A stretch of 64,000 nucleotides of DNA from Emydura subglobosa (GCA_007922225.1 ML679941.1:58863849-58927848); one strand, 5' to 3'. Positions 36,043-48,151 are shown, numbered from the stretch's first letter. Numbers and translations: made by a program. The notes: generated from the sequence alone by a model not told the origin.

Positions 36043-36481
36043 CTGCATTTGCTTATGATACCTTGAGTTTTCAGCTCTTCAGTTTTGGAGTTTAATACTG
36101 AGTACTACTGCACCTAGCTAGTTTGCTAGATTCAACTTTCCAAAATTTGCTGACTCTAAATATAATCTTGCACTGATCTATTCCATGAACGTCTTCCTAA
36201 TTACATTGACCTCAGGTAGCTTGTGGTTACCAGTCGTCTCTATTATTCATGTTTTAGTTTTTATCTTGTAACGAGTAGGTGCAGGATGACTGCTCCTGTA
36301 GCTGTTTTCTTTATTTTCTAAATAAAAAAACAAACAAACAAACAAACAGTCTCTTTTGTAATTTAGAAAGCCCATTGAGCTGTTTTTAGCTGCATATTTT
36401 AGCAAGTAGATGTCTATTTTTGAGCTCCCTAATAATTTGTACAGAAATGTTCATGATCACTTTATTTCAATCTTAGAGAAT
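36043..36481 (+). repeat. Left arm of a large inverted repeat
   Basis: This arm is the reverse complement, at roughly 80% by eye, of 38460-38871. Shared blocks on the reverse strand include GATCATGAA, GGGAGCTCAAA, GACATCTACTTG, AATAATAGAGA, TGGTAACCACAAGCTACCTG and AACTCAAGGTATCATAA. A microsatellite of CAAA units (36328-36348) interrupts this arm only. The arm may be one of two opposite copies of an unnamed element. The spacer of about 2 kb contains a CR1 copy. Confidence 0.72.
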
Positions 36482-36579
36482 AGGATAGAGAGCCTAAGAG
36501 AAAGTCTAGCAGACTTACCAGCATAAACTGTTCAAAATCTATCTTGACAGGTAAGTCTACGTACAAAGAGAAAACAGCC

Positions 36580-37840
36580 ACCACTCCCACAAGCTTTGTA
36601 GCATCTGCAAATGCTATCAGTGATGATTTTATGTTTTCTTCCATGTCATTAACAAAGATGCTAAATAGCATTGGGCCAAGAATCTAACCCAGTGGTTCCC
36701 AACTCGTGGCCTGGGGGCCAAAAGTGGTTTGCAGGGTCTTTCAAAGTGGCCTGCCGCTCCCCTCCCACTGGCTGCAGAGGGGATCTGCTGCCTAAGGACC
36801 TAGGCAGAGTGCGTTGACGCAGGTCTACAAGACCAGTGCATGCTCCTTGCTGCAGCCCAAGGGATGGGAGATCAGTGCTCCCCTCCCCCTGGCTGTAGCA
36901 GGGAGCACAGCAAAGCGCTCCACCTGGGTCCATAAGTGCTGGGATTCTTGCTGGAGCCAGAGGGAGGGGAGTACGGACATCCTATCCCCCTGGCTGCTGA
37001 AGGGAGCCACTGCCTAGGTACCCAGGTGGAGCACAAGGAGCTACAGGATGTGTGCTGTTTCCGTGCTGCAGCCAGGGGATGGGAGATCAGCGAGGACTCC
37101 TTCCGTCTGGCTGCATGAGCGAGGGGCGCTGCTGGTGGAGACTAGTGGCCCTTCACAGTTGTAAAAATAATAACTGTGGCCCTCCAGCCAAAAAGGTAGG
37201 GAATCACTGATCTCTCTCTATGGGATCCCTATAGAAACACACATTTGATAATTCCCTGTTTACAATTACTCTGGGATCTGGTCTGTTAACCAGTTTTTAA
37301 TCCATTTAATATGTCATATTGATTTTGTATTGTTCTTGTTTTTAATCAAAACATCCTGCAGTGCCAAGTCAAATGATTTAAAGAGATCTACATAGATTAC
37401 ATCAACACTATGAGCTTCATCAAATTTGTAATCTCATCCCCCCCCCCAAAAAAAAAAAAAAAAAAAAAAAGGCAGTTTTCCATAAACCTATGTTGATTGG
37501 CATTAGTTATATAACCCTCTTTTAATTCTTGATTAATTAAGGCCCATATCAGTCATTCCATTATCATTGATGTCAAGCTGACAGCCCTATAATTATCATA
37601 TTTACCCTTTTTAAATAATGGTGCAACATGACCTCCCTTCTAGTCTTCTGGAATTTCTCCAATGTTCTAAAAATTATTAGAAAGAAAAAAATAATTAACA
37701 GTCCAGAGAGCTTCTCAGCCAGCTCTTTTAAACGGTTGGATGCAAGTTATCTGGACCTGCTGATTTTAAAATGTCTAATTTTAGTAGCTTCTGTTAAATA
37801 TCCTCTTGAGCCACTTAAGGTGTCAGTTTCTGTACTGACA
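36580..37840 (-). pseudogene. CR1 LINE reverse transcriptase remnant
   Basis: On the minus strand, fragments of a CR1/jockey-type reverse transcriptase appear in order: PED near 37655, NYRAVSLTS-like near 37580, then after the nested hAT element ILGPMLFSIFVNDMEE (36690-36625) and IAFADATKLVG (about 36620-36588). The usual catalytic FADD reads FADA, so the second Asp is lost, and there are stops and frame changes throughout. An intact enzyme would copy RNA into DNA at a nick. This copy is dead. It is split by the hAT insertion 36690-37209, and a C/A homopolymer (37439-37470) lies inside. Confidence 0.78.
36690..37209. mobile_element. Non-autonomous hAT element nested in CR1
   Basis: Ends CAGTGGTTCCCAACTCGTGG and CCAAAAAGGTAGGGAATCACTG-type inverted repeat (last bases 37188-37209). 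The flanks ATCTAACC (36682-36689) and ATCTCTCT (37210-37217) line up with a single ATCGATCC in the CR1 reading frame, which I infer as the original 8-bp target. The interior is GC-rich with repeated CTGCAGCC.AGGG and GGAGATCAG blocks (period about 120 bp) and is non-coding. Confidence 0.82.
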
Positions 37841-37859
37841 ACATATGCATTCAAAAGTT

Positions 37860-38045
37860 GGATTCTTAATTTTTTTTATTTATTTTTTAGTTTTCCATTC
37901 TTAACAACATTTTGGTTTTTAAGCCTTTAGAGTTCACATTTTTCAAGCGTTTCTCAAAACCCACAAGGACAAGAAACTAATTTTCATCAAAATAAAAGCC
38001 ACCTCATGTAATTACCCAGCTATAGGAGCTGGTGTTAAGAAAAAA
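37860..38045 (+). repeat. Dispersed repeat family A, copy 3
   Basis: AAGCCTTTAGAGTTCACATT, TTTCAAGCGTTTCTC, AAGAAACTAATTTTCATCAA and TATAGGAGCTGGTGTTAAGA follow the same order as the copy at 27595-27770. It lies inside the spacer of the large inverted repeat. Confidence 0.55.
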
Positions 38046-38459
38046 CTACGTTTTTAGAGATGACAAAAATAGTGAGAATGGTCAATACTGCAGTTCCCAA
38101 GCACACTCAGCAAACAAATTACAAAAGTTAGCTGATTTAATCCACAAGCTTTGCTTTTCACAGGAATAGATTCATACAACTGATTAGATGAATTTTATAC
38201 ACTAGTTTTTCTTTTCAAGACTGTGAAGGCCACATCAATGATGATTTACTTGACAGGAGTAGCTTGTGAGCCTTAACTCATTGGTAATAGAAAATTCCCG
38301 AGCTTTCCATCAAAGGATCTCAAAAGTACTACAGTGCATTGCACTTGGTATGATAATTTTGTAACTAGTACGTTAGCATAATGGGTGCTAAAACCTGAGG
38401 CAGACAACAAAGAATAAAAAATAAATGATAAATAAAAGGGAACTGCTACAGACCCCTTA

Positions 38460-38871
38460 CTGTATTCTCCAAGATTACAGTAAAATGATCATGAAACGTT
38501 TGCGTACAAACTCTTAGGGAGCTCAAACACAGACATCTACTTGATAAAATATGGAGCTAAAAATGGATCAATGGGCTTTTCAAATTAAGAAAGAGGCAAT
38601 TTTATAACCAGAAAGTAAAGAATACAACCACAGGAGAAGTCATCTACTTCTTAAAAATAAGAATTAATACGAATAATAGAGATGGCTGGTAACCACAAGC
38701 TACCTGAGTTCAACATAATTAAGAAGTTAATGAAACACATCAGTACAAGATTATATTTACAGTCAGCAAATATTGGAAAATTGTATCTAGCAAGCTAGAT
38801 GCAACAGAAGACAGTATTAAAAACCCAAACTGTGAAGATCCAGAAACTCAAGGTATCATAACTAAATGCAG
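38460..38871 (-). repeat. Right arm of the large inverted repeat
   Basis: It pairs with 36043-36481 along almost its whole length. The match starts at TGTATTCTCCAAGATTACAG, facing the reverse complement of the left arm's inner end, and stops after GGTATCATAACTAAATGCAG. Beyond it, 38880 and left of 36040, the flanks do not match. No coding frame. Confidence 0.72.
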
Positions 38872-39032
38872 AAATAAACTCTTTACTTTTAGGGCAAGTA
38901 TCTTCTCCTATTTAAATTTAGTTTTTCTCATGTCAAGGTGTGATTTATCTACCTAAAAAGTGACAAGGCGTTAGAAGTTGCCAAAGTAGCTCATAAAAGC
39001 AGGGTGGCAGGGAAGAATGCTCAAATATCAGA

Positions 39033-39478
39033 ATTATAGAAGATTAGGGTTGGAATGGACCTCAGGAGGTCATCTAGTCCAACCCTCTGCTCAAGCAGGA
39101 TCAACTCCAATTGAGACCTGATCTACACTGCCGCCCTGGGTCTACGGGAGATACGCAAGCTGTATACTGTAGAATGCGTATCTCCTGTTGACTTACTTAC
39201 ACTCCCTTACCGTGGCATCTTCACTGTGCTGCGCCGACGGGAAATGCCCTCCAGTCAACGCAGCATTATTCTTTTCCGTGGGGGTGGAGTTACTGCATCG
39301 AATGGAGAGCATTTCCGGAATCGATTGAGCAGGTCTCCACTGGCCGCTCAATCGATCACGCTACATCAATCCATGAAGCCCGACACTGCAGAATCAGTAT
39401 AGACAAACCCTAAATCATCCCAGCCGGGGCTTTGTCAAACCGCACCTTAAAAACATCTAAAGATGGAGCGTCCTTAGA
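39033..39478 (-). mobile_element. CR1 LINE 3' end interrupted by a MITE
   Basis: AGAATTATAGAAGATTAGGG, TTGGAATGGACCTCAGGAGG and TCATCTAGTCCAACCCTCTG are the reverse complement of a CR1 3' region. The match resumes after the insertion with AAATCATCCCAGCCGGGGCT, TTGTCAAACCGCACC and ATCTAAAGATGGAG. The two halves are contiguous in the family consensus as I know it. Confidence 0.85.
39112..39411. mobile_element. Non-autonomous hAT MITE nested in CR1
   Basis: Its ends GACCTGATCTACACTG and AGTATAGACAAACCCT are imperfect inverted repeats. Internally ATCGATTGAGCAGGTCTCCA faces GCTCAATCGATC, and GTGGGGGTGGAGTTACTGCA is shared in type with other reptile MITEs. It interrupts the CR1 copy. The flanking duplication is too decayed to fix. 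Confidence 0.7.
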
Positions 39479-40574
39479 TCGAGAAGTAAACCTGTACTGG
39501 AAATAGAGGAGTGGGGAGTAAAACCAAACCAGAATAGCATCAATTAGTACTATGGGGGGTTTAGTTAATACAAAACATATTGTAGATGGAGCTGGTAGCA
39601 CCACCCATTAAGGTTGCCTGACACCTCACATTGTAAGACTCTGTTTTCAGTTGCTTAAAAGTTTGACAAACTCTAACCATTCAGGCTGAAGTTTTCCATG
39701 CCAGCTGTTTGGCTCAGACAGAATTGGTTTGGCAGAACTCAGCCAAAATGGTTCAGCCATTTCCAAGAACAATAGCTAGAGAAAAAAAGCGTTAAAATTC
39801 CAGTGACCTATTCTTTAAAAAGACATAGCACTCCCCCATCCTTTGGAGCAAGGACTTGAAATTTGGCAGGGTTGTGTCATGGATAGGTCATTTGCCATCC
39901 CTGAGAAAATCTGTACAAATTTGGCTAAGCTACACTTCGCACATGCTCAGTAGAGACTTGTTAAACCTTAACAGCTAAAATTGCCAAATACATAGCCTCA
40001 CTAAGCATTCCTGAGCCTCTCAGTCCCACATCAGACTAAACTAACTGCATATGCTTCAGCCCAGAGCTATATAGATGAAGCCAGACTTTCCCTTTAATGA
40101 GTGCTCCCAACTTCTCCAAGCTGGGTAGTGGCTAGGCACTGAAAATGACAGTGGGGAGCCTGTCTCAATGACCTACCTACAGTTCCCCAAACAGCATGGA
40201 AGAGGAAGCTATCTGATTCAAAAGCAGAAGAGATAAGAGCTACATCTATGGTGTTACAGGGTAGTAGACTGGACAAGGAACCAAGAGAACAGAGGCTAGC
40301 GGAAGGTGGAGACTAGGTCTCTGAGCCAGAGAGGAAAACAAGTGGATGGGGACGGGAGGGTGCAACAAGAACAAATTGGAACTGGGAACTAGAGAGATAG
40401 GGAGAGAGAGTGCCAGGGTACGTGGGCAGGGAAGAACTGATAGTAGCTGGTCAGAGATGGAATGGGATCAGAAGCTTGAGGAATAGGGATGAGGACAAGG
40501 CACTCTCTATATCTGTAGTCCATCATCAAACACTGGAAATACACCCACATAACACAGCAGGAATAGATGGCTCT

Positions 40575-41820
40575 GTACCACAGTGGTTCCAATCATTCCA
40601 CTCTAGCAGAGTTTAGAGAGTGGTGATGGGTAATTGCTTCTCCTCTCTGAATGTCCTCACCTGTGGGGTGCCACATGGATCCACAGTATCTCTTCACCTC
40701 AATACTACACCAGACCACTGGGCAAGATACTGAGATGCCATGGGCTTAGCAGCCAAGAATATGTCGATTACATTTAACTATATATCTCATTCAACTAATG
40801 CAACTCACCATGCACACTAAAATGTCAGAATGCCTACAGGAAATTAGCTCTTCGATGAAGAGCAACTGACTCAAGCTGAACCCAAGCAAAGCCAAGGAGA
40901 CGCTGGTTGCCAAGGAGAATGCTTTTAATATTTGGCCAACACACTGTCTCCACCTTCCATTGAAGACATGCAGCCTCTTTCATCCAAATGGTACAAAGTC
41001 CCGTTTGGCTTTTCATTAAGCTTAGATAGCTATGTAGCATCAGTTTCCAAAAATGCCTTCTTTCCCTCCAGCTTGCTAGGAAATGTCACCCCATCTGAGG
41101 GAGAACCTGGCCACAGTGATCCATGCATGTTGTCACCTCTAGGCTGCATTACTATAACTCACCATATTAGAAGTTCAACGTGAAGATTCTGAACAAGTGC
41201 CAGTTGGCACAGAATGCGTCTGCCCTATTTCTCCATAACTCAGGTCACTGGGAGCACATAGCAGGCCTGTTCTCAAGTCCCTCCACTGGCTCCTAATCAT
41301 CTTCCAATGCCAGTTTAAACTCTTAGTCCTAATTTCCAAAGCAATTAGTTAATCAGGCCCCAGCTACATCAAAGACCAAGTATTCATTTAGGAACCATCG
41401 TGACAGCCATGTTCCTCTGGGACAATGCAGACCACAAAGCCCAGGACAAAGCATGTGAGAGCTAGGAACAAAGCATTTTCTGTCAATGGGCTCTAGCTGT
41501 GAACATCTTCCAGAGGAGAGAAAACAAATCCAGAGTCTGCAGCACTTCCTAAACATGATCTAAGCCTTCCTCTTTACAAAAGCCTGTCCACTGTAAGTGA
41601 CACGAATTTCAAATACCATTTTTATTCCCAAGACCCTCCTAACCATGCCTCTTTCTCCTCTCTCCTACCTAAAAAAAGACTATCCCAAACAGAATTCTGA
41701 CCTGTAAATGATGAAGTACCAGAGACTCCATGAAATCCACTACGGAATCGTCTTTTGCTATTGATTTTATACGGAAGGCACTCAGACACTACAGTAATGG
41801 GCAGCACTATAAAACTTTAA
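40575..41820 (+). pseudogene. L2-clade LINE reverse transcriptase C-terminal remnant
   Basis: Translated pieces in changing frames follow the order of an L2-type LINE protein: WFQSFHSSR, CGVPHGS (codons from 40662), LKLNPSKAKETLVAKEN (from 40870), ASVSKNAFFP (about 41035), DPCM near 41120, then LHWL-like and QCQF near 41280-41320, and AGPSY-like near 41360. Frameshifts and stops separate them. The functional protein would nick and reverse-transcribe its own RNA. This copy is inactive. It is the same family as 62540-63200. Confidence 0.72.
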
Positions 41821-43853
41821 GGTAAAGCAGTACTACAATTAGGAGATAATACATATGTGCAAATGTAACTGTTGACAAGACATCATTAATAGGTAAAGCA
41901 TAATAAACAAAATAGACAAAAATTTAAAAATAGGAAAATAAACGTATGTAGTTTAGTTATTTCACATCTACCATCTTTCATTTTTATGAAAACCCAGAGA
42001 GGTACCAGGGAATGGTATTATCTTTGTTCCTACTCAATTTTTAAAAGGCCTTTTAAAAAATTTTAAAAGTGATGCTGGCATTGATCAATCAACCTATCTT
42101 ATTTCTCTAATACAATGTGGCGTATAATCTAAATATCTAAAGGATAATGGAACTTTTAGCCATAACCATCAAGAGTTTATAAAACAACCCATCATGGCAA
42201 ATTTAGTTATCAGACTTGTAAATTCAGTGTACAAGGGAACATAATACATGCATATACCTTACTACCAATAAAATTCATGGAAAGTCTGAGACATCCTATC
42301 ACTTGAAACATTAATACAAATTGGCCTGAGAAGATCCCTTTCAAATGGACTGAAAACTGGGCGAAATTATTTCTACTCAAAATTAAAGAAAAGTAGTTGC
42401 CCTTTATTATGACAAGTGTATCCTCAACGGAAATGCCTAATGAATACTGTATACATTATGGGGGCATCCCCCTGCATTTTCCAAATTGAATGAAGCCAGG
42501 CTTCAGATGGGGCTAATTTTTTGTTTTTACCTTGGAAATGCAAGTTTACTAAAATCTTATCACCTGTGGTTGTTTTCTAGATGTAGGAAGGTTTTTCTAG
42601 AAAGCTACATATCCGCTTGACTATATGTTGGTTTGAAGATAATCATGGACTGCAGTAACCCTTCTTGCTTGGTAATCTTAAAACCACTGTAGGTTTACTG
42701 TGTCATTCTTTCCAATCTTGAGGAAAGAATTAAACACTGTAATGGAAGAATGATAGTACTATGCCTGAACCAAATGATTAGGTAGGCACTGAGTGGAACC
42801 TACAGTAGATATTAATATCTTGTAACACTAGCAACTGTGTATACAAGTTAAATTTCATACAAGCTGTTTGGAAAAATGATGACCTTGATGCTCTTTCCTT
42901 TAATGGCTAACAAAAGTTAAAAGAAGAGCCCCTTCCCCAGAACACTGGGATTATGTCCTGATTTAGAGCCACTCACTTTTCTCACACACTCCTGGTTATT
43001 TCTAAATAAATTTGAAATTGGGAAAATTCTAATGATGTGACAGACATTTACCATAAATTGTTGTCAACTATGTTATCCATGATATGCGGTTGACATAATT
43101 TTCATTCAAAAGTCATACGACTCCAGCAGAACTTTGAAATTTCTTTCCCAGCTCTTTTGTAGTATTACTAAAATGCACAAGTAAATCAGAAAGTCTATTT
43201 CTCTACCTAGTTAATTCATTTTCAGCTACAGAATGATAACAATGAAAAGTTAAGATGTTCCGGTCAACATCTCAAGCCAAGAAAATTATCTGTATTTTGA
43301 TCAATAAAGACCAATTAATATTTCCTTTGGTTTCTTATCTCTAAATGTTTGCAGACTGTCTGTAAGTAGCACAGCAACGAGGAGAAGCTAATGCAAGCAA
43401 GAGGACAAGCCGAACAGAAAAGAAAATGTTAGTAATTTAGTTGTTTCAGTCAAATTCCTCAAACAAAGGAAGTTAAGTAAACAGTGGTGTTTCCACAGAC
43501 ATGATGGATAGGTGCAAGAATAGCTCTTCCATTTTTAATGCCAGAGTGGAATCAGCAGTTCTAAGATGAGATACTAAAGACAGATTTGAATTTCCTTTGT
43601 ATGTAACATTTTCCAAAACAAAACCAATCCTATTCTTTTAAAAATAACATTTTTGCTCCTTCTCCTTTGACAAACATTGCTGTGGAACATAGAATGAAAG
43701 CATAAAAGGAAAAAGACAGCACTTTTACTATTTTCAGCATGTGAATAGAGCTTTCATAGTACTAGTATCAGATTCAATTCATCAAAATGAAAAAACCTCT
43801 GAGAAAAAGGACATTGAAAAAAAAATTCAATAGCTTTTAATGAACCAGTAGAC

Positions 43854-44404
43854 AGTGGCATACCAAGAGAAATAGGGAGGCATGCCCCCAGGCACCAGCC
43901 TTAGTGGGGCACCAGCCGAGCCCTCCTCAGAGGAGCCCCCACTGTCCCCCCCCCCAGTTCCCCCACTGTCACAGGAGGCCAGGGGCTGCTGGGGATTTAA
44001 CTTCCCCAGCAGCCACGCAGACTCCAGCTCAGGCCTGCCAGCAGCTGAGAACTCCCGCTATGGGGAAAGCAAGGATCCTCCTAGCCCCTCTGCCCCTGCA
44101 CTGGGCTCAAGGTGAGAGCTGCAGGGACCCCTGGATGTGCAGAGGCCAGACCCCATCACACTACCCCCTCCCCCCGCTGCCGGGCAGCCCAGGAGCATCT
44201 ATCCCTGTCACTCCCACTCCCCACCGCCCCCACAGTGGTGAGTGGGGGCGGTGGGGAGTGGAGAAGAGCAGGAAACGGGCCCACAGACACTCCACCCTGC
44301 AGGATGCTGCCACCACTGCCGCTAACAGAGGGGGAGGGGGCGGGGGCAAGGGTCACAAACATAAGGATTGGCCCCCAGGTACTAGAGACCACAGCACACT
44401 ACTG
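43854..44404. repeat. GC-rich repeat segment, possibly a hAT element
   Basis: The segment begins CAGTGGCATACCAAG, similar to a terminus I know from other reptile repeats, and continues through C-runs and CCCC/GGGG-rich palindromic stretches (for example CCACCGCCCCCACAGTGG facing GGGGGCGGTGGGGAGTGG). Long frames here are composition artefacts. It directly precedes the Penelope-like fragment. Confidence 0.4.
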
Positions 44405-45140
44405 CCAGTAGACAATGCTCCCAAATATGACACTATCTATCAAAACATCTACGAGAACAAGAGATGCAAAACCTGCAGACATATCTCCACTGATACTATG
44501 ATCAACACGCCCACAACATACCTTTCAAGATGGGTCCTACACATGCTTATTACATGTGGTGTACTTCACCCAGTGCACTATACTCCAATAGCAACTATGT
44601 GGGCGAAACCAGACAAGCATTTTACGCTCTCAAATGTACCCACACAGGAAAATGATAAAAGACAAAAACACTATATCACCTGTTGGTGAACACTTTTCAC
44701 AAAGCGATCACTCTATAGCTGATCTATCAGTTCTCATTCTCAAAGGAAACCTGTGCAACACTTTCAAAAGATGAGTCTCAGAGCTTACATTCATAACTTT
44801 GCTAGAAACTAAAAATCATGGACTGATTTCATATACTGGATTTATGTCTTATTACAATAATCTATAATCCACTAAACTTCCCCAGCTGCTTTCTTTCCTT
44901 CCTATGACTAGAGTAGATTTAACAGATCACTTCACCTTGAATGCACCTCTAAATGTGTGTTAACTACTTCGCTAAACAATCTGTTTCACCTTACCTTTAG
45001 CTGTGACACACTGAGTAAGTTTCCCAGACCTGAAGAAAAGCTCTCTGTAAGCATAAAATCACATCTCTCTCAATAAAAACTATTACCTTGCCACTCTAAT
45101 ATCCTGGGACCAACATGGCTACAACTACACTGCATAAAAT
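44405..45140 (+). pseudogene. Penelope-like retroelement: GIY-YIG endonuclease remnant and tail
   Basis: Penelope-like elements encode a reverse transcriptase fused to a GIY-YIG endonuclease. Here only the endonuclease end is visible. A CKTCRHIS zinc-like block (codons from 44465) is followed, after a one-base frame change, by SNSNYVGETRQAFYALKC (NYVGET codons from 44592). Then come PVGEHFSQSDHSIADLSVLI (from 44679) and HGLISYTGFM (about 44815). In the family these form the metal- and DNA-binding part. Downstream, 45020-45140 is the tail with CCTGAAGAAAAGCTC, TATTACCTTGCCACTCTAAT and GACCAACATGGCTACAACTA. The reverse transcriptase is missing, so this is a 5'-truncated dead copy. Confidence 0.7.
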
Positions 45141-45770
45141 CTATGCTTTCATGCATTTGAGAGATTGTAGGAAAACAAGGGTTTGTTTTGTTTATTTAAA
45201 TTTAAACAAACGAAATGGGGCAAGTTGACCACAGAGTAAGCAAGCATACTTTAGCTTACTAGAATATCCTTCTATCACAAAAAAAACAAAACAATCAGGG
45301 TAAGGTTGTGAGAAGCTCGATACAGTCACCATTTATGGAATATTGCTCATTTAACAATCTAGTTTCCACACACTCTTGTTTTATTCATAAACAGCTTGCA
45401 ACTAGTTTCTTGTTAGCATTCACTATGAGAACCACAATGTCTGAGACATGATAGCATATCCCAGTTAACTCATGTGACCTATCGCTACAGCACAGCTATG
45501 CTCCCACAGAAGAGACCTATGTGCATAGAACAGGGGGAAAAGAGCAAAAAGCAAAATGGATTTGCACAAAGCCCTCTGCTTAGACCCCTCCCTCACCTTC
45601 TCTCACTTGTGCACACCGCTCCCCTCTGCTGGGGTGGATAGGTACTGCCAGAGGGTGGGGATAGCAGTCCCCAGAGGGCACACTATTCCCAGCATTGACT
45701 GCTAGTAGCCCTCAGGAAACAGGAAGAGTAGCCACTAGATCCTTATCAATCCATCCCTTACAGCTCTAGT

Positions 45771-45805
45771 GCAGCTCTAGTGACAGCTCTAGTGCAGCTG
45801 CCAAA
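45771..45805 (+). repeat. Short tandem repeat of CAGCTCTAGTG
   Basis: Three to four units of CAGCTCTAGTG or CAGCTCTAGTGA in a row. No other feature associated. Confidence 0.7.
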
Positions 45806-46303
45806 GACTCAGAAGGACATCACTGCATTAGTTCACACGGTGTATAACTGTAAGGGCTAGACACTTGACTTTTAAAAAATAAAGCTTAGATTCTGCAGAA
45901 GCTAATGGCACTCACCTGCAAGACACTCATCATGGGTGAATGGATATTTCAAGTTTTTTAAAGAATAAATCAAGTTGACCAAAGTTGGGTGGGTAATCAT
46001 TCATTCAAGAAATATGATGTGTAAGGGGTATTGTACAGCTTTGTGTACACATCAGAACAGTTTTCCATTACACAACCACATAGAAACCTATACCTAAGCA
46101 ACTCAATATAGGTTAGCAACAAGGAATAACCAAGGATTTTCAGCAATAAAACAGGCTCTGCCACAGAGTTCAACAAGAAACAAGTGCTTAGCCTGTATAT
46201 GGGACAGTTACTAGAGGGAAATGTACCCAGCGTACATGGTGTGTAAAATTTTCTATGCAGAGTATACCTAGCTTAATTAACGAAAGACATTGAAGATGTA
46301 TAT

Positions 46304-46800
46304 AGAATCATAGAACCAAAGGGTTAGAAGGGACTACAAGAGTCATCTAATCTAACCCCCTGACAACATGCAGGTTTGTTATGTCTAAAACCATCCAAGG
46401 CAGATGGCTATCCAGTCTCCTCTTGAAAATATCCAGTGAAAGAGATTCCACCACTTCTCTAGGCAATTTGTCCTACTGTTCTTACACTTTGGAAGTTTTT
46501 CCTGAGATTTAATCTAAATCTGCTGTGCTATAGTTTGAACCCATTGCCTCTCATCCTGCCCTCTGTGGCAAGAGAGAACAATTTTTCTCCATCGTTTTTA
46601 TGGCAGCCTTTCAAGTATCTGAAGACTGCTATCATGCCCCCCTTGAACTCCTCTTTTCCAAACTAAATATACATAATTCCTTCAGCCTTTGCTCACATGG
46701 TTTTCAGTCCATCCTTTTAATCATTTTGTCGCTTGCCTCTGGATCCTTTCCAGTTTCTCTATATCCTTGCTATACATTGTTGACAGTTGGCCGTTGCCTA
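46304..46800 (-). mobile_element. CR1-type LINE 3' region
   Basis: AGAATCATAGAACCAAAGGG, TTAGAAGGGACTACAAGAGT, TCATCTAATCTAACCCCCTG, then GATTCCACCACTTCTCTAGG, TTCCTTCAGCCTTTGCTCAC and TTGCCTCTGGATCCTTTCCA are the reverse complement of a CR1 3' region in order. The open frames here are accidental. Confidence 0.82.
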
Positions 46801-47619
46801 AGACCCTGCTCAATTAATAAGCTGTGCAACAGTGGAGATCCACAGGAGAGGCAGAAATAACTACTCCTACAGACCTACTTATATGGTGATATGTTCTAAA
46901 TAAACTAACAACTCCAGAGAAATTTCTAGGCTATTCATTATGGACTGCTTATAGACAGAAGTGGAAAGAGAACCATCTTCTCAATGCACAATGGTGGTCA
47001 AAAAAAGCAAATAAGGTTCTAAGGCTTATTAAGAACAGCAAAGAATACTGGAAACAATGTCATTATGTGAATCAATGGTATACATTCGTTTTGAATGCTG
47101 CTGTTAATTCTGGTCATTGAATCTCAAAAGAAATAAAGTAAAAACAGAATAAGTCCAGAGGCAATTTTTCAGCCCTTGTAACATAGAATGACTCACATAA
47201 GAGAAGAAATTGAGATATGTTCCCCAAAGCCTTTTAGAATGGAGACACGATAGGCATATATAACAGACCAGAAAAGGTAAACTGGGATCTCGTTAACTGT
47301 CTCAGATAAACCCCAACAATCAAACTTACAATTAAATGAAAACAGAAATTTAATAGTGATAGAACTTTTAACAGCAAAGTACAAGTAGTGGAAGACACAG
47401 GATGGCTTTCCAATTCCAGGCTGATTTTGTAAGGCTGGCATTCAGAAGACTTAGCCTGAGTCTAGATTGAGCCACAACAAAAACAGAATCTCATACAAGC
47501 ATTTTAAGTCACTTTTCCAAGCAGTAGCTCCACTATGCTCTAAATCTCCTTTCTTTGCACCCCACACATGGCCTTAGTCTAAGAATAAAAATAAGTAATT
47601 CCACTTTTTGTAAGTGAAG

Positions 47620-47620
<1 letters not shown>

Positions 47621-47651
<31 letters not shown>
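47621..47651 (+). repeat. (CA)n microsatellite
   Basis: About fifteen uninterrupted CA units. A likely length-polymorphic marker. Confidence 0.95.
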
Positions 47652-47653
<2 letters not shown>

Positions 47654-48151
47654 CTCCACAATTTCCGTACCCTCTTTACAAAAACAAAATCCTTTCCTAA
47701 GATAGTGGGGGGAAACCCTTGCTTTTCTAAAGGAAAAGCTCAGTAGTCTATGATTCAGAAGATTTTACTCCACTCATTTGCCAAGTTTCAGAGAAGTAAA
47801 TGAAGAGGCCTAAGATTTAGAATGGATTGCAGATTAATTCATTTGGACATTAAGCGGCACATTATAATCTGTAGTCAACAGCCAATTTCAGGTACTTTAG
47901 TTAGTAAGGAACTTTGTAGAATAAAGAAATTCAGCTAAAAAGAGCATGGGTTTTACATTATTTTCTTTTTCCATTCAAATTCTGTACTAGAGTAAGCTGT
48001 CAAACATCTATAAAACGAACACCATTTCTCTAAAAGAGGAACGAGCACTCTGCTGGGCTCCAGTACTGAAAACAAACACTGTTGCCAAAGTTTCAGTTCA
48101 CCAATTAAGATGTTCCTAATTTCTCATCATGTGTAGTAGAAAGAGAGAACC

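Noticed and set aside
43882..44411. Pro-rich open frames in a GC-rich block
   Set aside because: Composition artefact of C and G runs. Only the part after 44405 shows real similarity, to a Penelope-like endonuclease, and that is frameshifted.
47621..47651. Regular repeats considered as a CRISPR array
   Set aside because: Simple CA microsatellite with no spacers; the window is vertebrate nuclear DNA.
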